Below, piece after piece: positions 26,166 through 35,768 of a stretch of 64,000 bases of DNA; position 1 is the first letter of the stretch; every line of letters starts with the position of its first letter. The stretch covers positions 186,001 through 250,000 of the forward strand of contig CAWATU010000006.1 of assembly GCA_963785125.1 (NCBI GenBank), read 5' to 3'. The position numbers and the translations under genes are program-made. This DNA comes from QHXN01 sp963785125. Its GTDB lineage: Bacteria; Acidobacteriota; Blastocatellia; Pyrinomonadales; Pyrinomonadaceae. The notes under the pieces are model-generated. The model had not been told where the DNA came from, did not search any database, and worked only from the letters and a program-made list of their open reading frames with translations.

Positions 26166-27203
26166 GTGAAGCGAAGCGTCGTCGTCCTCATCCATTGCGT
26201 CTACTGGCTGGTCTATCTCTCGCTCTTCTCGTTAATGCTCGCCGTCGTCGTGCAGCAGGTCGGAAGGCCGGCGACGACGCTGCTGCCGCCGTTCCCGCTG
26301 CTCGTCCTGTGCGTCTCGCCGAATCTGGTCACGTTCTACACGTTCTATTTTCTTCTGGCCCCTCGATTCCTAGTCCGCAAAAAAATCCTCGCCCTCGTCA
26401 TTGTCGGGACGGCGGTCTGTCTGCTGTCCGCGGTTTCGGGCGCGCTCCTCTCGCCCGTCTTCTTCGGTTTTGAGCAGGCCATCTTCTCCGACGCGCGCGA
26501 ATTCTTTGCGCTCACGGCGAGCCTCTTCGCCGTCTGCGCGGTTCACGGCGGGGCCGCCCTGACCGTCCGCGGCTTCGTCGCCTGGTACGACGACCTCACG
26601 CTCCGAGAGGAGCTGACCCGCAGAAACTTCGAGACGGAGCTGGCGCTCATCAAGTCGCAGATCAACCCGCATTTCCTCTTCAACACCATCAACAACATCG
26701 ACATCCTCATCCCGAAAAACCCCGCGCTCGCGTCGGAGTACCTCAACCGGCTCTCCGGCATTCTGCGTTACATGGTCTACGAGACGAAGGCGGAGAGAAT
26801 CTCTCTCGCCAGAGAGCTGAATTACATCGAGCAGTACGTCGAGCTGCAAAAGATTCGCACGACGAATCCCGGCTATGTAAACTTCGAGGTGACGGGCGAC
26901 CCCGATAGTTTGAGCGTCGCCCCGATGATACTTTTTCCCTTCATCGAGAACGCCTTCAAACACACCGAGGGCAGAAAGGGCTCCAACTCGATTCGCATTA
27001 AGGTTGCGGCCGAAAGGAACGTGCTCTATTTCGAGTGCGTCAATTCGTACCAGCCAAACCCGGACGGCAAGCAGGACTTCGGCGGCCTGGGGAACGAGCT
27101 GATAAGGAGGCGTCTGGCCCTGACCTACCCGGGGAAACATTCGCTGGAGGTTACCGACGACGGCGCCACCTACGAGGTGAAGTTAACGCTCCATGAAGAT
27201 TGA
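26166..27203 (+). CDS. LytS-type sensor histidine kinase of the ABC operon
   Basis: 345 residues from GTG 26166. There are four hydrophobic spans (about 6-30, 35-60, 72-95, 113-138), then the His_kinase motif SQINPHFLFNTINNIDIL with the phospho-acceptor His near residue 169. HATPase features follow: ENAFKHTEG and FGGLGNELIRRRL. It overlaps the LytTR regulator gene by 11 bp, so they form a two-component pair. Being in one operon with the ABC transporter suggests it senses the transported compound, as in NatK-NatR or lantibiotic-resistance systems. Confidence 0.9.
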   Translation: MKRSVVVLIHCVYWLVYLSLFSLMLAVVVQQVGRPATTLLPPFPLLVLCVSPNLVTFYTFYFLLAPRFLVRKKILALVIVGTAVCLLSAVSGALLSPVFFGFEQAIFSDAREFFALTASLFAVCAVHGGAALTVRGFVAWYDDLTLREELTRRNFETELALIKSQINPHFLFNTINNIDILIPKNPALASEYLNRLSGILRYMVYETKAERISLARELNYIEQYVELQKIRTTNPGYVNFEVTGDPDSLSVAPMILFPFIENAFKHTEGRKGSNSIRIKVAAERNVLYFECVNSYQPNPDGKQDFGGLGNELIRRRLALTYPGKHSLEVTDDGATYEVKLTLHED

Positions 27204-27888
27204 CTGCATCATCGTCGAAGACGAACCGCTCGCGCTGGAGCGCACGAGAGAGTACGCGCTGCGGCTTCCCTACCTGAACCTGCGGGCGACCTTCGATGAC
27301 GCGCTCGACGCGCTGGCTTTTCTCAAAACCAACGAAGTCGATCTGATCTTTTTAGACATCAATCTGGGCGAAGTCTCGGGCATCCGTCTGCTCGAAACTT
27401 CCGCGATTACGGGTCAGGTGATTCTGACGACGGCCTACCAGGAGTACGCGCTGAAGGGGTTCGATTTGAAGGTCGCGGACTACCTTCTCAAGCCCTTCAC
27501 GTTCGAGCGGTTCGTTCAGGCCGTCGAGCGCGTGCGTGACAACCTGCCGAAGAAACAGGGGCTCACGCCGAGCAGCCTCATCTTCGTCAAAGTCGAAAAC
27601 CGACTCGAAAAAGTATCTCTGCGCGAGATACTCTTTATCGAAGGGATGCGCGATTATCGCAAAATCCACGCCGCCGGCCGGCGGCTCCTGACGCTTCAGA
27701 CCTTCGCCGAATTTGAACGCCAGATACCGCCCCGTATCATTTGCAGGGTGCATAAGTCTTACATGGTCTCGCTCGACAAAATCGACTCCATCGAGAAGGG
27801 CCGCATCAAAATCAAAGGCCGCGTCATTCCGATCTCAGAGACTTACAGGGAAACATTCTTCAGCCTCATCAACCACTCGACCAAATGA
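27193..27888 (+). CDS. LytTR-family response regulator
   Basis: 231 residues. The receiver domain (1-120) has the acidic pair (VEDEP), phospho-acceptor Asp in LIFLDINLGEVSG (~56), switch Thr (ILTTAYQ) and conserved Lys (LLKPF). A LytTR DNA-binding domain follows (130-230: IFVKVENRLEKVSLREILFI, HKSYMVSLDKIDSI, RVIPISETYRE). It should bind direct repeats upstream of its targets, probably including its own operon. I looked in the 162 bp before 24400 and saw no obvious repeated site. Confidence 0.93.
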   Translation: MKIDCIIVEDEPLALERTREYALRLPYLNLRATFDDALDALAFLKTNEVDLIFLDINLGEVSGIRLLETSAITGQVILTTAYQEYALKGFDLKVADYLLKPFTFERFVQAVERVRDNLPKKQGLTPSSLIFVKVENRLEKVSLREILFIEGMRDYRKIHAAGRRLLTLQTFAEFERQIPPRIICRVHKSYMVSLDKIDSIEKGRIKIKGRVIPISETYRETFFSLINHSTK

Positions 27889-28025
27889 ATTTGACGGCCG
27901 GAATCGGATAGATTCGAGCGGCGCCCGCGGCGATAATGACCGGGACAACTTCTTTCAGAGGTTGTTCAAGGGGTCTCAATTATCGGGACTTACTCGGGCG
28001 CAGTGGGCATGGGGGTTCAACGACG

Positions 28026-29126
28026 ATGAGTTCACAGACAGGCCAGTCATTGATTCCGGCGGGCGACGTAGCGCACGGCCCGGCCGAAAGGTTCTGGCTG
28101 GCGATTCAGAGCCGCGACGCGGGCTTCGACGGGCTCTTCTACTACGGCGTGCGGACGACGGGCGTCTTCTGCCGCCCGGCCTGCCCTTCGCGCCAGCCGA
28201 GGCGCGCTAACGTCTCTTACTTCGCGCTCCCGGAGGCGGCGCGGGCCGCGGGGTTCCGCGCGTGTCTGCGCTGCCGGCCCGACGGGACAAACCCGCGAGA
28301 CCCGCAGGCCGAGTTGGTGCAGAGCGTCTGCCGTCTCATCGAGCGCGCCGCCGAAGAGCGCCCGAACATGGACGCCGTCGGCGAGCAGGTTCGGCTCAGC
28401 CGTTCGCATCTCCAGCGGCTTTTCAAGAAGTTAATGGGCATCACGCCGCGCGAGTACGCGGAGGCGCTCCGCGTAGACCGTTTCAAAGGGAGCGTGCGGG
28501 ATGGCCGGAGCGTGGTCGATGCGATGTACGAGGCCGGCTACGGGTCGAGCAGCAGGCTCTACGAGAAGGCATCGGCGCAGCTCGGCATGACGCCCGCGAC
28601 ATACCGTAAAGGGGGACGAGGAATGAACATCAGTTACACCATCGCCGACAGCCCGCTCGGCCTGCTGCTCGTGGCCGCCACGGAGAGGGGCGTCTGCTCC
28701 GTCCAGCTCGGCGACAGCGCCGAAGAGCTGTCGGGGGACTTGCGCGCCGAGTTCCCGCAGGCCGACGTTCGAGATGACGAGAGCGGGTTGCGGCCCCGTG
28801 TGCGGACGCTGCTCGACTATCTCGAAGGGCAACAGCCCCACCCAGACCTGCCGCTCGACGTGCAGGGGACGGCTTTTCAGAAAAGAGTCTGGGAGGAGCT
28901 GCGCCGCATCCCCGAGGGCCAGACCGCCTCGTACGGAGAGATCGCCAGCCGCATCGGCCGCCCTACGGCCGCGCGTGCGGTGGCGCGCGCCTGCGCGACC
29001 AACCCGGTCGCGCTCGTCACACCGTGCCACCGCGTCGTCGGCGGGGACGGAAGCCTCGGCGGGTACCGTTGGGGCGTCGCGCGCAAACGGAAGTTACTTG
29101 AGCGTGAACGAGGACGAAGCGAGTAA
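28026..29126 (+). CDS. ada: Ada: methyl-phosphotriester sensor and O6-alkylguanine-DNA alkyltransferase
   Basis: 366 residues from ATG 28026. The N-terminal zinc domain has C49, C53, C80 and C83, with exactly the 4/27/3 spacing of E. coli Ada; C49 would be the methyl acceptor that turns on activation. An AraC-type HTH domain (~100-195) follows, then the methyltransferase domain with active site PCHRV (C334). All functions are therefore in one chain: it repairs O6-methylguanine, senses methyl-phosphotriesters and activates transcription. No alkB or alkA neighbour is present. The upstream open extension from 27936 lacks similarity and is dropped. Confidence 0.95.
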   Translation: MSSQTGQSLIPAGDVAHGPAERFWLAIQSRDAGFDGLFYYGVRTTGVFCRPACPSRQPRRANVSYFALPEAARAAGFRACLRCRPDGTNPRDPQAELVQSVCRLIERAAEERPNMDAVGEQVRLSRSHLQRLFKKLMGITPREYAEALRVDRFKGSVRDGRSVVDAMYEAGYGSSSRLYEKASAQLGMTPATYRKGGRGMNISYTIADSPLGLLLVAATERGVCSVQLGDSAEELSGDLRAEFPQADVRDDESGLRPRVRTLLDYLEGQQPHPDLPLDVQGTAFQKRVWEELRRIPEGQTASYGEIASRIGRPTAARAVARACATNPVALVTPCHRVVGGDGSLGGYRWGVARKRKLLERERGRSE

Positions 29127-29286
29127 CGGCTCGCGTTTGACCCGCCGCCGTCGAGACCTCTATCTCCGCCCCACGCTCGCTTCAGCTATGGACTATCGCA
29201 ACGTAAACGCAACGGGTCGGTAACCAACGCCACGCCGATTAACTGTGTAATGAGTTCTTCCCCTTGATAGATAGTGAGGAGGACAT

Positions 29287-29727
29287 ATGAGCGCAGTAGC
29301 CGCGTTGGCACCGGATTTCATCGAGACGCCGCAGATCGAGCCGGAGTTTTTGACGCAGGAGTGTCTGGGGCTCGCGCTGGTCGTAGACGACAACCCGGAC
29401 ATCACCGACCTGCTCGCGGCGGTGCTCCGCCATGCGGGCTACACGGTCTCCTCGGCCCACTCCGCGCCCGACGCGCTTACGTTAGCCGTCGCGAGGCACT
29501 TCGACGTGATCGTCTCCGACATCGGTATGCCGGGGATGACCGGGCACGATTTGGCGCGTGCGTTGCGCGCGATGCCCGAGTACCGCTCAATCCCGATGGT
29601 GGCTGTAACGGGCTTCGACATGTACGACGACCGGGAGCGTTCCGCCGAGGCCGGCTTCAGCGCACACCTCAGTAAGCCCATCGACCCGCTCGCCCTGACG
29701 CAGGCCATCCGGAACATCTGGCATTAG
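29287..29727 (+). CDS. Stand-alone CheY-like response regulator
   Basis: 146 residues. A ~28-residue N-terminal extension precedes a single receiver domain: acidic pair D34-D35, phospho-acceptor D78 (IVSDIGMPG), Thr in VAVTGF and Lys in LSKPID. There is no output domain, so it works by protein contact or in a phosphorelay. The GAGGAGG ribosome-binding site just before ATG 29287 is strong. No kinase gene is adjacent. Confidence 0.92.
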   Translation: MSAVAALAPDFIETPQIEPEFLTQECLGLALVVDDNPDITDLLAAVLRHAGYTVSSAHSAPDALTLAVARHFDVIVSDIGMPGMTGHDLARALRAMPEYRSIPMVAVTGFDMYDDRERSAEAGFSAHLSKPIDPLALTQAIRNIWH

Positions 29728-30208
29728 ATAACAACCGCATTAGCGTTATCCGGTTCGGTCGCCATCGGTGCCGCGCCGGTGAATCGTCCTCACCTTCCGT
29801 CATTCTGCTCATCGCCCTGCTGCCTGTGCTCGCTCTCGGTGGGTAATCACGTCGAACCACTCCCGACGGACGAGCAAATTCACGCACATGTATTTTCCGA
29901 ATCCCTCCGCACACTGTTCTGCCGAGTACAGTTCTCCGAAACTTTTGAAAGGGCTCTCAATAGGTGTTCTCCCACGAAGCTTGTTTCCCCGCGGTGACGA
30001 GCGAAGTGGGAACGGCCTGACTTGACGCTCAGGTGATGCTTTCGCCGTCTCTTTGCAGGCGACCCCGTCACCCTCCCCGTCCGCGCCGCGTCAGCAGCCC
30101 GCCAAGACCTCTGGAAAGACGAAAGACAGTCTTCGGGCGGTGTAATTGGCCGCTCTTGCCGGAGGTGTGGCTGGCCGACAGAAGGGTACGAGCCAGGGTT
30201 CAAACGAC
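29728..30208. other. Intergenic region upstream of the glycan operon, 481 bp
   Basis: No gene recognised. A small inverted repeat (GATAAC near 29727 with GTTATC near 29745) follows the CheY-like stop and may be a weak terminator. Another short one (ACTGT..ACAGT) is near 29920-29935. The operon promoter must lie here, but I could not pick a convincing -35/-10 pair. Confidence 0.45.
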
Positions 30209-31534
30209 ATGCGTGCAGCTAACAGAGGTGCCCGACAACTCACTCACAACACAGGCTCCGAGGCGTCCCGCTCGCCCGCACATGGGGGCGCCGTCCGGCG
30301 ACCCGCCGAGATAGCCCTCCGGCGGGAGCGCCCGACGACGCGAAGACTCGCCGCCGCCCGCCTCGCTTCCCCGAAGATTCTTCTCTACTCGCACGACACC
30401 TTCGGGCTCGGCAACATCAGGCGCACGCTTCTGCTCGCGCAGGAGTTGAGCGAGCAGTACACGGGCGCCGCGATCCTGATGGTGACCGGCTCGCAGATGG
30501 TTCACTCCTTCCGTATCCCCGACGGGGTCGATTACATCAAGCTGCCGTGCCTCGACCGTGTGGATGCCGAGCGGTACGAGCCGCGCTTCCTGCGTTCCTG
30601 GTCGGAGGAGGTCAAGCGCACGCGCAGCGCCATCCTTGAGATGTCCGTGCTCGGCTTCGAGCCCGACCTGATGATCGTGGACAAGCGGCCGGCGGGCGTG
30701 GACGGCGAGCTGACGGAGACGCTGAAGGAGATTCGGCGGAGGCGACTGCCGACGAAGCTCGTGCTCGGGATGCGCGACATCCTCGACGAGCCGGAGCGTA
30801 CGAGGCGCACCCTTCAGGGCAACGGCAGCTTCGAGACTATCGAACAGTTTTACGACGAGGTCTGGGTCTACGGCTCGCGCTCCATCTTCGACACGGTCAG
30901 GGAGTACGGCTTCCCCGAAGCGGTGGCGGCCGTCACGCGCTTCTGCGGTTACCTCAAGCGTCCGACCGCGCCGCGCGAACGGCGTCCGGGCCCGCCGCAC
31001 GTTCTGGTGACGACGGGCGGCGGCGGCGACGGCGCCGCGATGACCGAGGCTTACCTCGAAGGGCTGGCCTCGCTCCCGCGCAACGTCGCACTCAGGACGA
31101 CCGTCGTCTTCGGCCCGCAGATGTCCGAGGCCGCGCGTGCCGCGACGCGCGAGCGCTTCGGCTACCTCGCCGACGTGACCTTCCTCGATTTCGAGCCCGA
31201 CCTGACGCGTCTCTACTCGGAGTCGGACATCGTCGTCTCGATGGCCGGCTACAACACGGTCTGCGAGCTGCTCTCCTTCGGCCACCACGCCATCCTCGTC
31301 CCGCGCGCCGAGCCGGTGCAGGAACAGCTTATCCGCGCTCGCCTGCTCGCCGCGCAGGGACTGTTCGACATCGTCGAGCCGCGCGACCTCTGCCCCGCGA
31401 CTTTAATCTCGAAAGTGCTCGCGGCGCTCAAGCCGGTCGAGGTCGCGCGCACGCCGTTCGAACTCGATGGACTGCCGCACATACGCGAGCGCATGCGCGC
31501 GCTGCTCGGCGGCGAGGAGGGGGAGGAGTCGTGA
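30209..31534 (+). CDS. MurG/GT28-like glycosyltransferase
   Basis: About 441 residues from ATG 30209. After a poorly conserved ~50-residue N-terminus comes ILLYSHDTFGLGNIRRTLLLAQEL, the glycine-rich first loop of GT-B enzymes of the MurG/DUF354 type. The C-terminal half has VLVTTGGGGDG and then SMAGYNTVCELLSFGHHAILVPR, the sugar-nucleotide-binding segment of GT28. It should transfer a sugar from a nucleotide donor in the cytoplasm. It is the first gene of a nine-gene operon and overlaps the next gene as GTGA. Confidence 0.85.
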   Translation: MRAANRGARQLTHNTGSEASRSPAHGGAVRRPAEIALRRERPTTRRLAAARLASPKILLYSHDTFGLGNIRRTLLLAQELSEQYTGAAILMVTGSQMVHSFRIPDGVDYIKLPCLDRVDAERYEPRFLRSWSEEVKRTRSAILEMSVLGFEPDLMIVDKRPAGVDGELTETLKEIRRRRLPTKLVLGMRDILDEPERTRRTLQGNGSFETIEQFYDEVWVYGSRSIFDTVREYGFPEAVAAVTRFCGYLKRPTAPRERRPGPPHVLVTTGGGGDGAAMTEAYLEGLASLPRNVALRTTVVFGPQMSEAARAATRERFGYLADVTFLDFEPDLTRLYSESDIVVSMAGYNTVCELLSFGHHAILVPRAEPVQEQLIRARLLAAQGLFDIVEPRDLCPATLISKVLAALKPVEVARTPFELDGLPHIRERMRALLGGEEGEES

Positions 31535-32610
31535 GCGCGCCCGGCATCGCCGTCGTGATGAGCGGCTTCCCGCGCCGCTCCGAGACGTTCGCCCTCGGCG
31601 AGCTGCTCGCGCTCGAAGAGCGCGGCGCGCTCGCGGCAGTCTTCGCCACCAAGCCCGGCGAGGCGGGCTTGTCGCAGCCGGGCTGTGAGCGCCTGACCGG
31701 CAAAGTGCAGGTGCTCCCGGAGGGAGACCCGGCGCGTCAGGCGGCGTTCATCGCCGACCGCCTCGCCGGCCGGCGGGTCGGCGGCGTCCACGGCTACTTC
31801 GCGCACACACCCGCCGAAGTGGCCGCGCGCGCCGCTGCCCTGCTCGGCGTCCCCTACGGCTTCAGCACGCACGCGCGCGATGCGCGCAAGGTCGCGCCCC
31901 GTGTGCTGGCCGAGCGCGCCCGCAACGCGTCCTGCGTCGTCGCCTGCAATACCGACGTGGCCGAAGAGATTCTGCGAGGCGGCGGAGCAGCGGTTCACCT
32001 CCTGCCCCACGGGGTAGACCTGCGCCGCTTCCGCCCGCAACCGCATGAGCATTCGGAAGAGCTGCGGCTGTTGTCGGTCGGCCGCCTCGTCGAGAAGAAG
32101 GGCTTCCACATCCTGCTCGCCGCCGCCGCACAAATGGACTTCCCCTTCCGACTTCGCATCGTGGGCGGCGGGCCAGAGCGCGAGCGCTTGTCAGAGATGA
32201 TAGAGACGCACGGGCTCACGGGGCGCGTCACGCTCGAAGGCTCTCTGACCCACGCGGAGCTGCCCGGCGCGTACGCGGGGTCGGACGCGGTCGTCGTCCC
32301 TTCGGTGCAGGACTCTGCGGGCGACCGCGACGGGTTGCCCAACGTCGTGCTCGAAGCGATGGCGTGCGCGCGCGCCGTCGTCGCCAGCCGAATCAGCGCC
32401 GTCGGCTGCGCCGTCAGCGACGGCGAGACGGGACTGTTGGTTCCACCGGGAGACGCGCACGCGCTCGCGTCCGCGCTCCGACGACTGGCCGGCGCTCCTG
32501 AACTTCGCGAGCGGCTCGGCCGCGGCGGGCGCGCTCGCGTCGAGATCGACTACGAGGTCGGCCGCTGCACCGAACGCCTTTATCAACTTCTGACGAGCGT
32601 CTACTGCTAA
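31531..32610 (+). CDS. GT4-family glycosyltransferase A
   Basis: 359 residues from GTG 31531. It is a GT-B fold enzyme: N-terminal Rossmann half with FPRRSETFALGEL, HLLPHGVDLRRF linker, and the GT4 C-terminal half with SVGRLVEKKGFHILL, then DRDGLPNVVLEAMACARAVV, which carries the E-x7-E-like donor site. The acceptor and sugar are unknown. Its motifs resemble the next gene, so the two may act in succession on one glycan. Confidence 0.88.
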   Translation: MSAPGIAVVMSGFPRRSETFALGELLALEERGALAAVFATKPGEAGLSQPGCERLTGKVQVLPEGDPARQAAFIADRLAGRRVGGVHGYFAHTPAEVAARAAALLGVPYGFSTHARDARKVAPRVLAERARNASCVVACNTDVAEEILRGGGAAVHLLPHGVDLRRFRPQPHEHSEELRLLSVGRLVEKKGFHILLAAAAQMDFPFRLRIVGGGPERERLSEMIETHGLTGRVTLEGSLTHAELPGAYAGSDAVVVPSVQDSAGDRDGLPNVVLEAMACARAVVASRISAVGCAVSDGETGLLVPPGDAHALASALRRLAGAPELRERLGRGGRARVEIDYEVGRCTERLYQLLTSVYC

Positions 32611-32619
32611 GGCATTGTT

Positions 32620-33957
32620 ATGACTCAGGCTCCCCACACAACAGCGCGCGGCGGCGCGGTCGCATACGTCCTCAAGGGCTACCCGCGCATGTCCGAGCTG
32701 TTCATCGCGAGCGAGATATACAGGCTTGAACAGCTCGGCGTGCCCCTGCGGCTCTACGTCATCAAGCCGGCGGACGAAACGCAGCGGCACGGCATCGTCG
32801 CGCGCATCAAGTCGAAGCCCGACTACCTGCCCGCGACCACTTCGCTGACGAAGACGACGCTCAGGCGCTGGCTCGCCGCTCACCTGAAAGACTTCCTGCC
32901 GAGCCTGCGCGGCGTTGCACGCCGTCGCCCTGCGGGGTTGGCGCGCGCGGCGGCCACAGCCTTCGCGCAAGCGTTCCGCGCGCGGCGTTCTTTCTGGTCG
33001 TGGCCCCGTAAGGTCTACCTCAAAGAGTTCTTGCAGGCCGCGACGGTCGCAGACCGTGTGCTGCGCGCGGGCGACGTGCGACACCTCCACGCGCACTTCT
33101 GCCACGGAGCGACGACCGTCGCGTGGCTCGCGTCGTTGATGACGGGGCTGTCGTTCTCCTTCACCGCGCACGCCAAAGACATCTACTGCGAATCCCTCAA
33201 CCCTTCGGGACTCTTGCGGCGCAAGATGCGCGCGGCCCGCTTCGTCGTCACCTGCACGGACGCGAACCGCGAGCATCTGCTCGGGGTCGAGCCGCGCGCG
33301 CGCGTCCAGTGCATCTACCACGGTCTGAACGCGGAGTTCACGGAACTGCTGGGTGGGACGAACGGCGCGGCGCGTCCATCTACTAACGGCAGGCGTCTGC
33401 GCGCGCTCGGCGTCGGCCGTCTCGTCGAGAAGAAGGGCTTCGACGTGATGGTCGAGGCGTGCGGCATCCTCCGCACGCGTGATGTGCCCTTCGAGGCCGT
33501 CATCGTCGGCGAGCACGGCGAGCACGAGCCGGAGATACGCCGCCGCATAGATGCGCTCGGGCTCGGCGACAGCGTACGCCTCGCAGGGCCGATGGAGCAG
33601 ACGCGGCTCTACGAAGAGTATCGAAGCGCGGGCGTTTTCTGTCTGCCCTGCCGCGTGCTCGATAACGGCGACCGCGACGGCATCCCCAACGTCCTGATGG
33701 AAGCGATGGCCTGCGGCCTGCCGGTGGTCACGACCCCTGTGTCGGGCATCCCCGAGATCATCAGGGACGGCGTCAACGGACGGCTCGTCCCGCCTGACGA
33801 CCCCGCGGCGCTGGCCGACGCGCTGATGCGGCTCGACGCCGACCCGCGTCTGGCCGAGAGTCTCTCGGCCGAGGCGCGCGTGACCGTGCGCGAGCGGTTC
33901 GACGGCGAGCGGTTCGCCGCCGAACTCGCCGCGCTCTTCGGGGAGGTGCTGAGTTGA
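32620..33957 (+). CDS. GT4-family glycosyltransferase B
   Basis: 445 residues. It begins AYVLKGYPRMSELFIASEIYRL, typical of GT4 exopolysaccharide enzymes, and has CIYHGLNAEF, VGRLVEKKGFDVMVEA and GDRDGIPNVLMEAMACGLPVV with the donor-binding glutamates. An arginine-rich insertion at ~95-125 may be membrane-associated. It overlaps the exporter gene by 4 bp (TTGA). Confidence 0.9.
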   Translation: MTQAPHTTARGGAVAYVLKGYPRMSELFIASEIYRLEQLGVPLRLYVIKPADETQRHGIVARIKSKPDYLPATTSLTKTTLRRWLAAHLKDFLPSLRGVARRRPAGLARAAATAFAQAFRARRSFWSWPRKVYLKEFLQAATVADRVLRAGDVRHLHAHFCHGATTVAWLASLMTGLSFSFTAHAKDIYCESLNPSGLLRRKMRAARFVVTCTDANREHLLGVEPRARVQCIYHGLNAEFTELLGGTNGAARPSTNGRRLRALGVGRLVEKKGFDVMVEACGILRTRDVPFEAVIVGEHGEHEPEIRRRIDALGLGDSVRLAGPMEQTRLYEEYRSAGVFCLPCRVLDNGDRDGIPNVLMEAMACGLPVVTTPVSGIPEIIRDGVNGRLVPPDDPAALADALMRLDADPRLAESLSAEARVTVRERFDGERFAAELAALFGEVLS

Positions 33958-35768
33958 GCGTGCGCGCGAAACATCCGAGCATCTGGGCCGCCATGTGGTA
34001 TGCCTTCGCGCCCGACCTGCGGCCGCACCGCCGCACGCTGGCCGCGGCCTACCTGTTCCGTCTGCTCTCGGTGGCGGCGGCCGTCGTCTCGCCGTGGCCG
34101 CTCAAGGTCATCATCGACAACGTCATCGCCGCGCGACCGCTGCCGGGCCCGTTGCGCGTGTTCGGCGGCGGGCTCTCGCCGGAGTGGCTGGTGCTGTGGC
34201 TCGCGGCCTTCTTCGTACTCGCGGCAATCGTCGGCGCGGTCACCAACGCGCTCGAAAAGAACCTGAGCGCGCGCGTGCGCGAGCGGCTGACACTGAGTTT
34301 GCGCGACCGCCTGCTCGCGCACCTGCAAACGCTCCCGCCCACGTTCCGCACCAACAACCGCAGCGGCGAGCTGGTCTTGAGGCTCGTGGACGATTCAGAC
34401 CTCTTCGTCCGCATCCTGACCAAGACGCTGCCCGTGCTCTTCCAGAACGTGGCGACCGTGCTGCTCATCCTCGCCGTCATGCTCTGGCTCGACCTGCGGC
34501 TTGCCGCGTTCGGCGTCGTGCTCGTGCCTGCGCTGGCCGCGATCATCCGTCACTACAGCAAAAGCCTTTGGGCCGCCTCGCGCGACAAGCGGCGGCACGA
34601 GGGAAAAGTTTCGGGACTTGCGCAGGAGATCATCCGCGGCCTGCCGGTCATCCAGGCGCTCGGCGGCGAACGGCAGACGCGCCGACGCTTCGAAGGCAGG
34701 AACCGCAAGCGCCTGCGCGCGGGTGTGGAAGAGACGCGCGTCGCCGTCCGCATGGAGCAGACGCTACAGATCGCACAGGGCTTCGCGCTCGCGCTGATGA
34801 CGGGCGTGGGCGCGCTGCTCGTGCTGCGTGGACAGCTCACGGTCGGCGAGCTGACGGTCTTCGCCGCCTACGTCGCGCAACTCTTAAAGCCCATCGAGAA
34901 ACTCAACGACCTGTCCGAGACGGCGGGACGAGGCTTCGCCGGCGGCGAGCGTCTGCTCGCGCTGCTCGCGCAGGAGCCCGCGGTCGCCGACGCGGCAGGC
35001 GCAGTCGAAATTAAACGCGCGCGCGGTCTAATAGAGTTCCGCAACATCTGGTTCAAGTACCCCAACGAAGACGCTCAGGAGGAGCGCGCGGAGTTCGTGC
35101 TGCGCGGGGTGAACATGCGGCTTGAGCCGGGCCGCCTCAGTGTCCTCGTCGGCCAGAGCGGCGCGGGCAAGAGCACGATCATGAGCCTGCTCGTGCGCCT
35201 CTTCGACCCTTCGGCGGGCGACATCCTGCTCGACGGCCGACCCTTGCGCGAGATAACTCTGCGTAGCTTGCGCGCGCAGGTCGCCGTCATGACGCAGGAC
35301 ACGCACCTCTTCTCCGGCTCGCTGCGGCGCGCGCTCGTGCCTGACGGCGCCGAGCCGACGGCGGAGAAAATCTGGGAGGCGCTGGCGCTCGTCGCCCTGG
35401 ACGACTTCGTGCGCGAGTTGCCACACCAGTTGGAGACGAAGCTTGGCGAGGACGCGCTCAACCTTTCGGGAGGACAGCGGCAGAGGCTCTCGCTCGCCCG
35501 CGCCTTCCTCCTCGACCGGCCCGTGCTCCTGCTCGACGAGCCCTTAGCGAACGTGGACGACGCCTCGGCCGCCGTCATCCTGCGTGCGCTCGACTCCTTA
35601 CGCGCGACGCACACGTGCCTCGCCATCACGCACCAGACACAACTGCTCGGCTACGCCGATGTGGTCTACCGTCTCGACGACGGCCGCATCACCGCCGAAG
35701 AGGCCGCGCGCGACGGGCACGCTTCACGCCGCGCGTCGCTCTCTGGCCTGAGGAGGCTTGCGCGATGA
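33954..35768 (+). CDS. ABC exporter, fused membrane and ATPase domains
   Basis: 604 residues. The N-terminal membrane domain (~20-320) has six spans; the C-terminal ATPase has Walker A GQSGAGKSTIMSLL, Q-loop VAVMTQDTHLF, signature LNLSGGQRQRLSLARAFL and Walker B VLLLDEPLANVD. This is the MsbA/lipid-glycan flippase type, working as a homodimer. In this operon it probably moves a lipid-linked or finished glycan across the inner membrane. The start is TTG 33954 or the GTG at 33960. Confidence 0.92.
   Translation: MSVRAKHPSIWAAMWYAFAPDLRPHRRTLAAAYLFRLLSVAAAVVSPWPLKVIIDNVIAARPLPGPLRVFGGGLSPEWLVLWLAAFFVLAAIVGAVTNALEKNLSARVRERLTLSLRDRLLAHLQTLPPTFRTNNRSGELVLRLVDDSDLFVRILTKTLPVLFQNVATVLLILAVMLWLDLRLAAFGVVLVPALAAIIRHYSKSLWAASRDKRRHEGKVSGLAQEIIRGLPVIQALGGERQTRRRFEGRNRKRLRAGVEETRVAVRMEQTLQIAQGFALALMTGVGALLVLRGQLTVGELTVFAAYVAQLLKPIEKLNDLSETAGRGFAGGERLLALLAQEPAVADAAGAVEIKRARGLIEFRNIWFKYPNEDAQEERAEFVLRGVNMRLEPGRLSVLVGQSGAGKSTIMSLLVRLFDPSAGDILLDGRPLREITLRSLRAQVAVMTQDTHLFSGSLRRALVPDGAEPTAEKIWEALALVALDDFVRELPHQLETKLGEDALNLSGGQRQRLSLARAFLLDRPVLLLDEPLANVDDASAAVILRALDSLRATHTCLAITHQTQLLGYADVVYRLDDGRITAEEAARDGHASRRASLSGLRRLAR

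Noticed and set aside
32191..33525. 444-residue minus-strand frame
   Set aside because: Antisense to two GT4 glycosyltransferases with clear family motifs.
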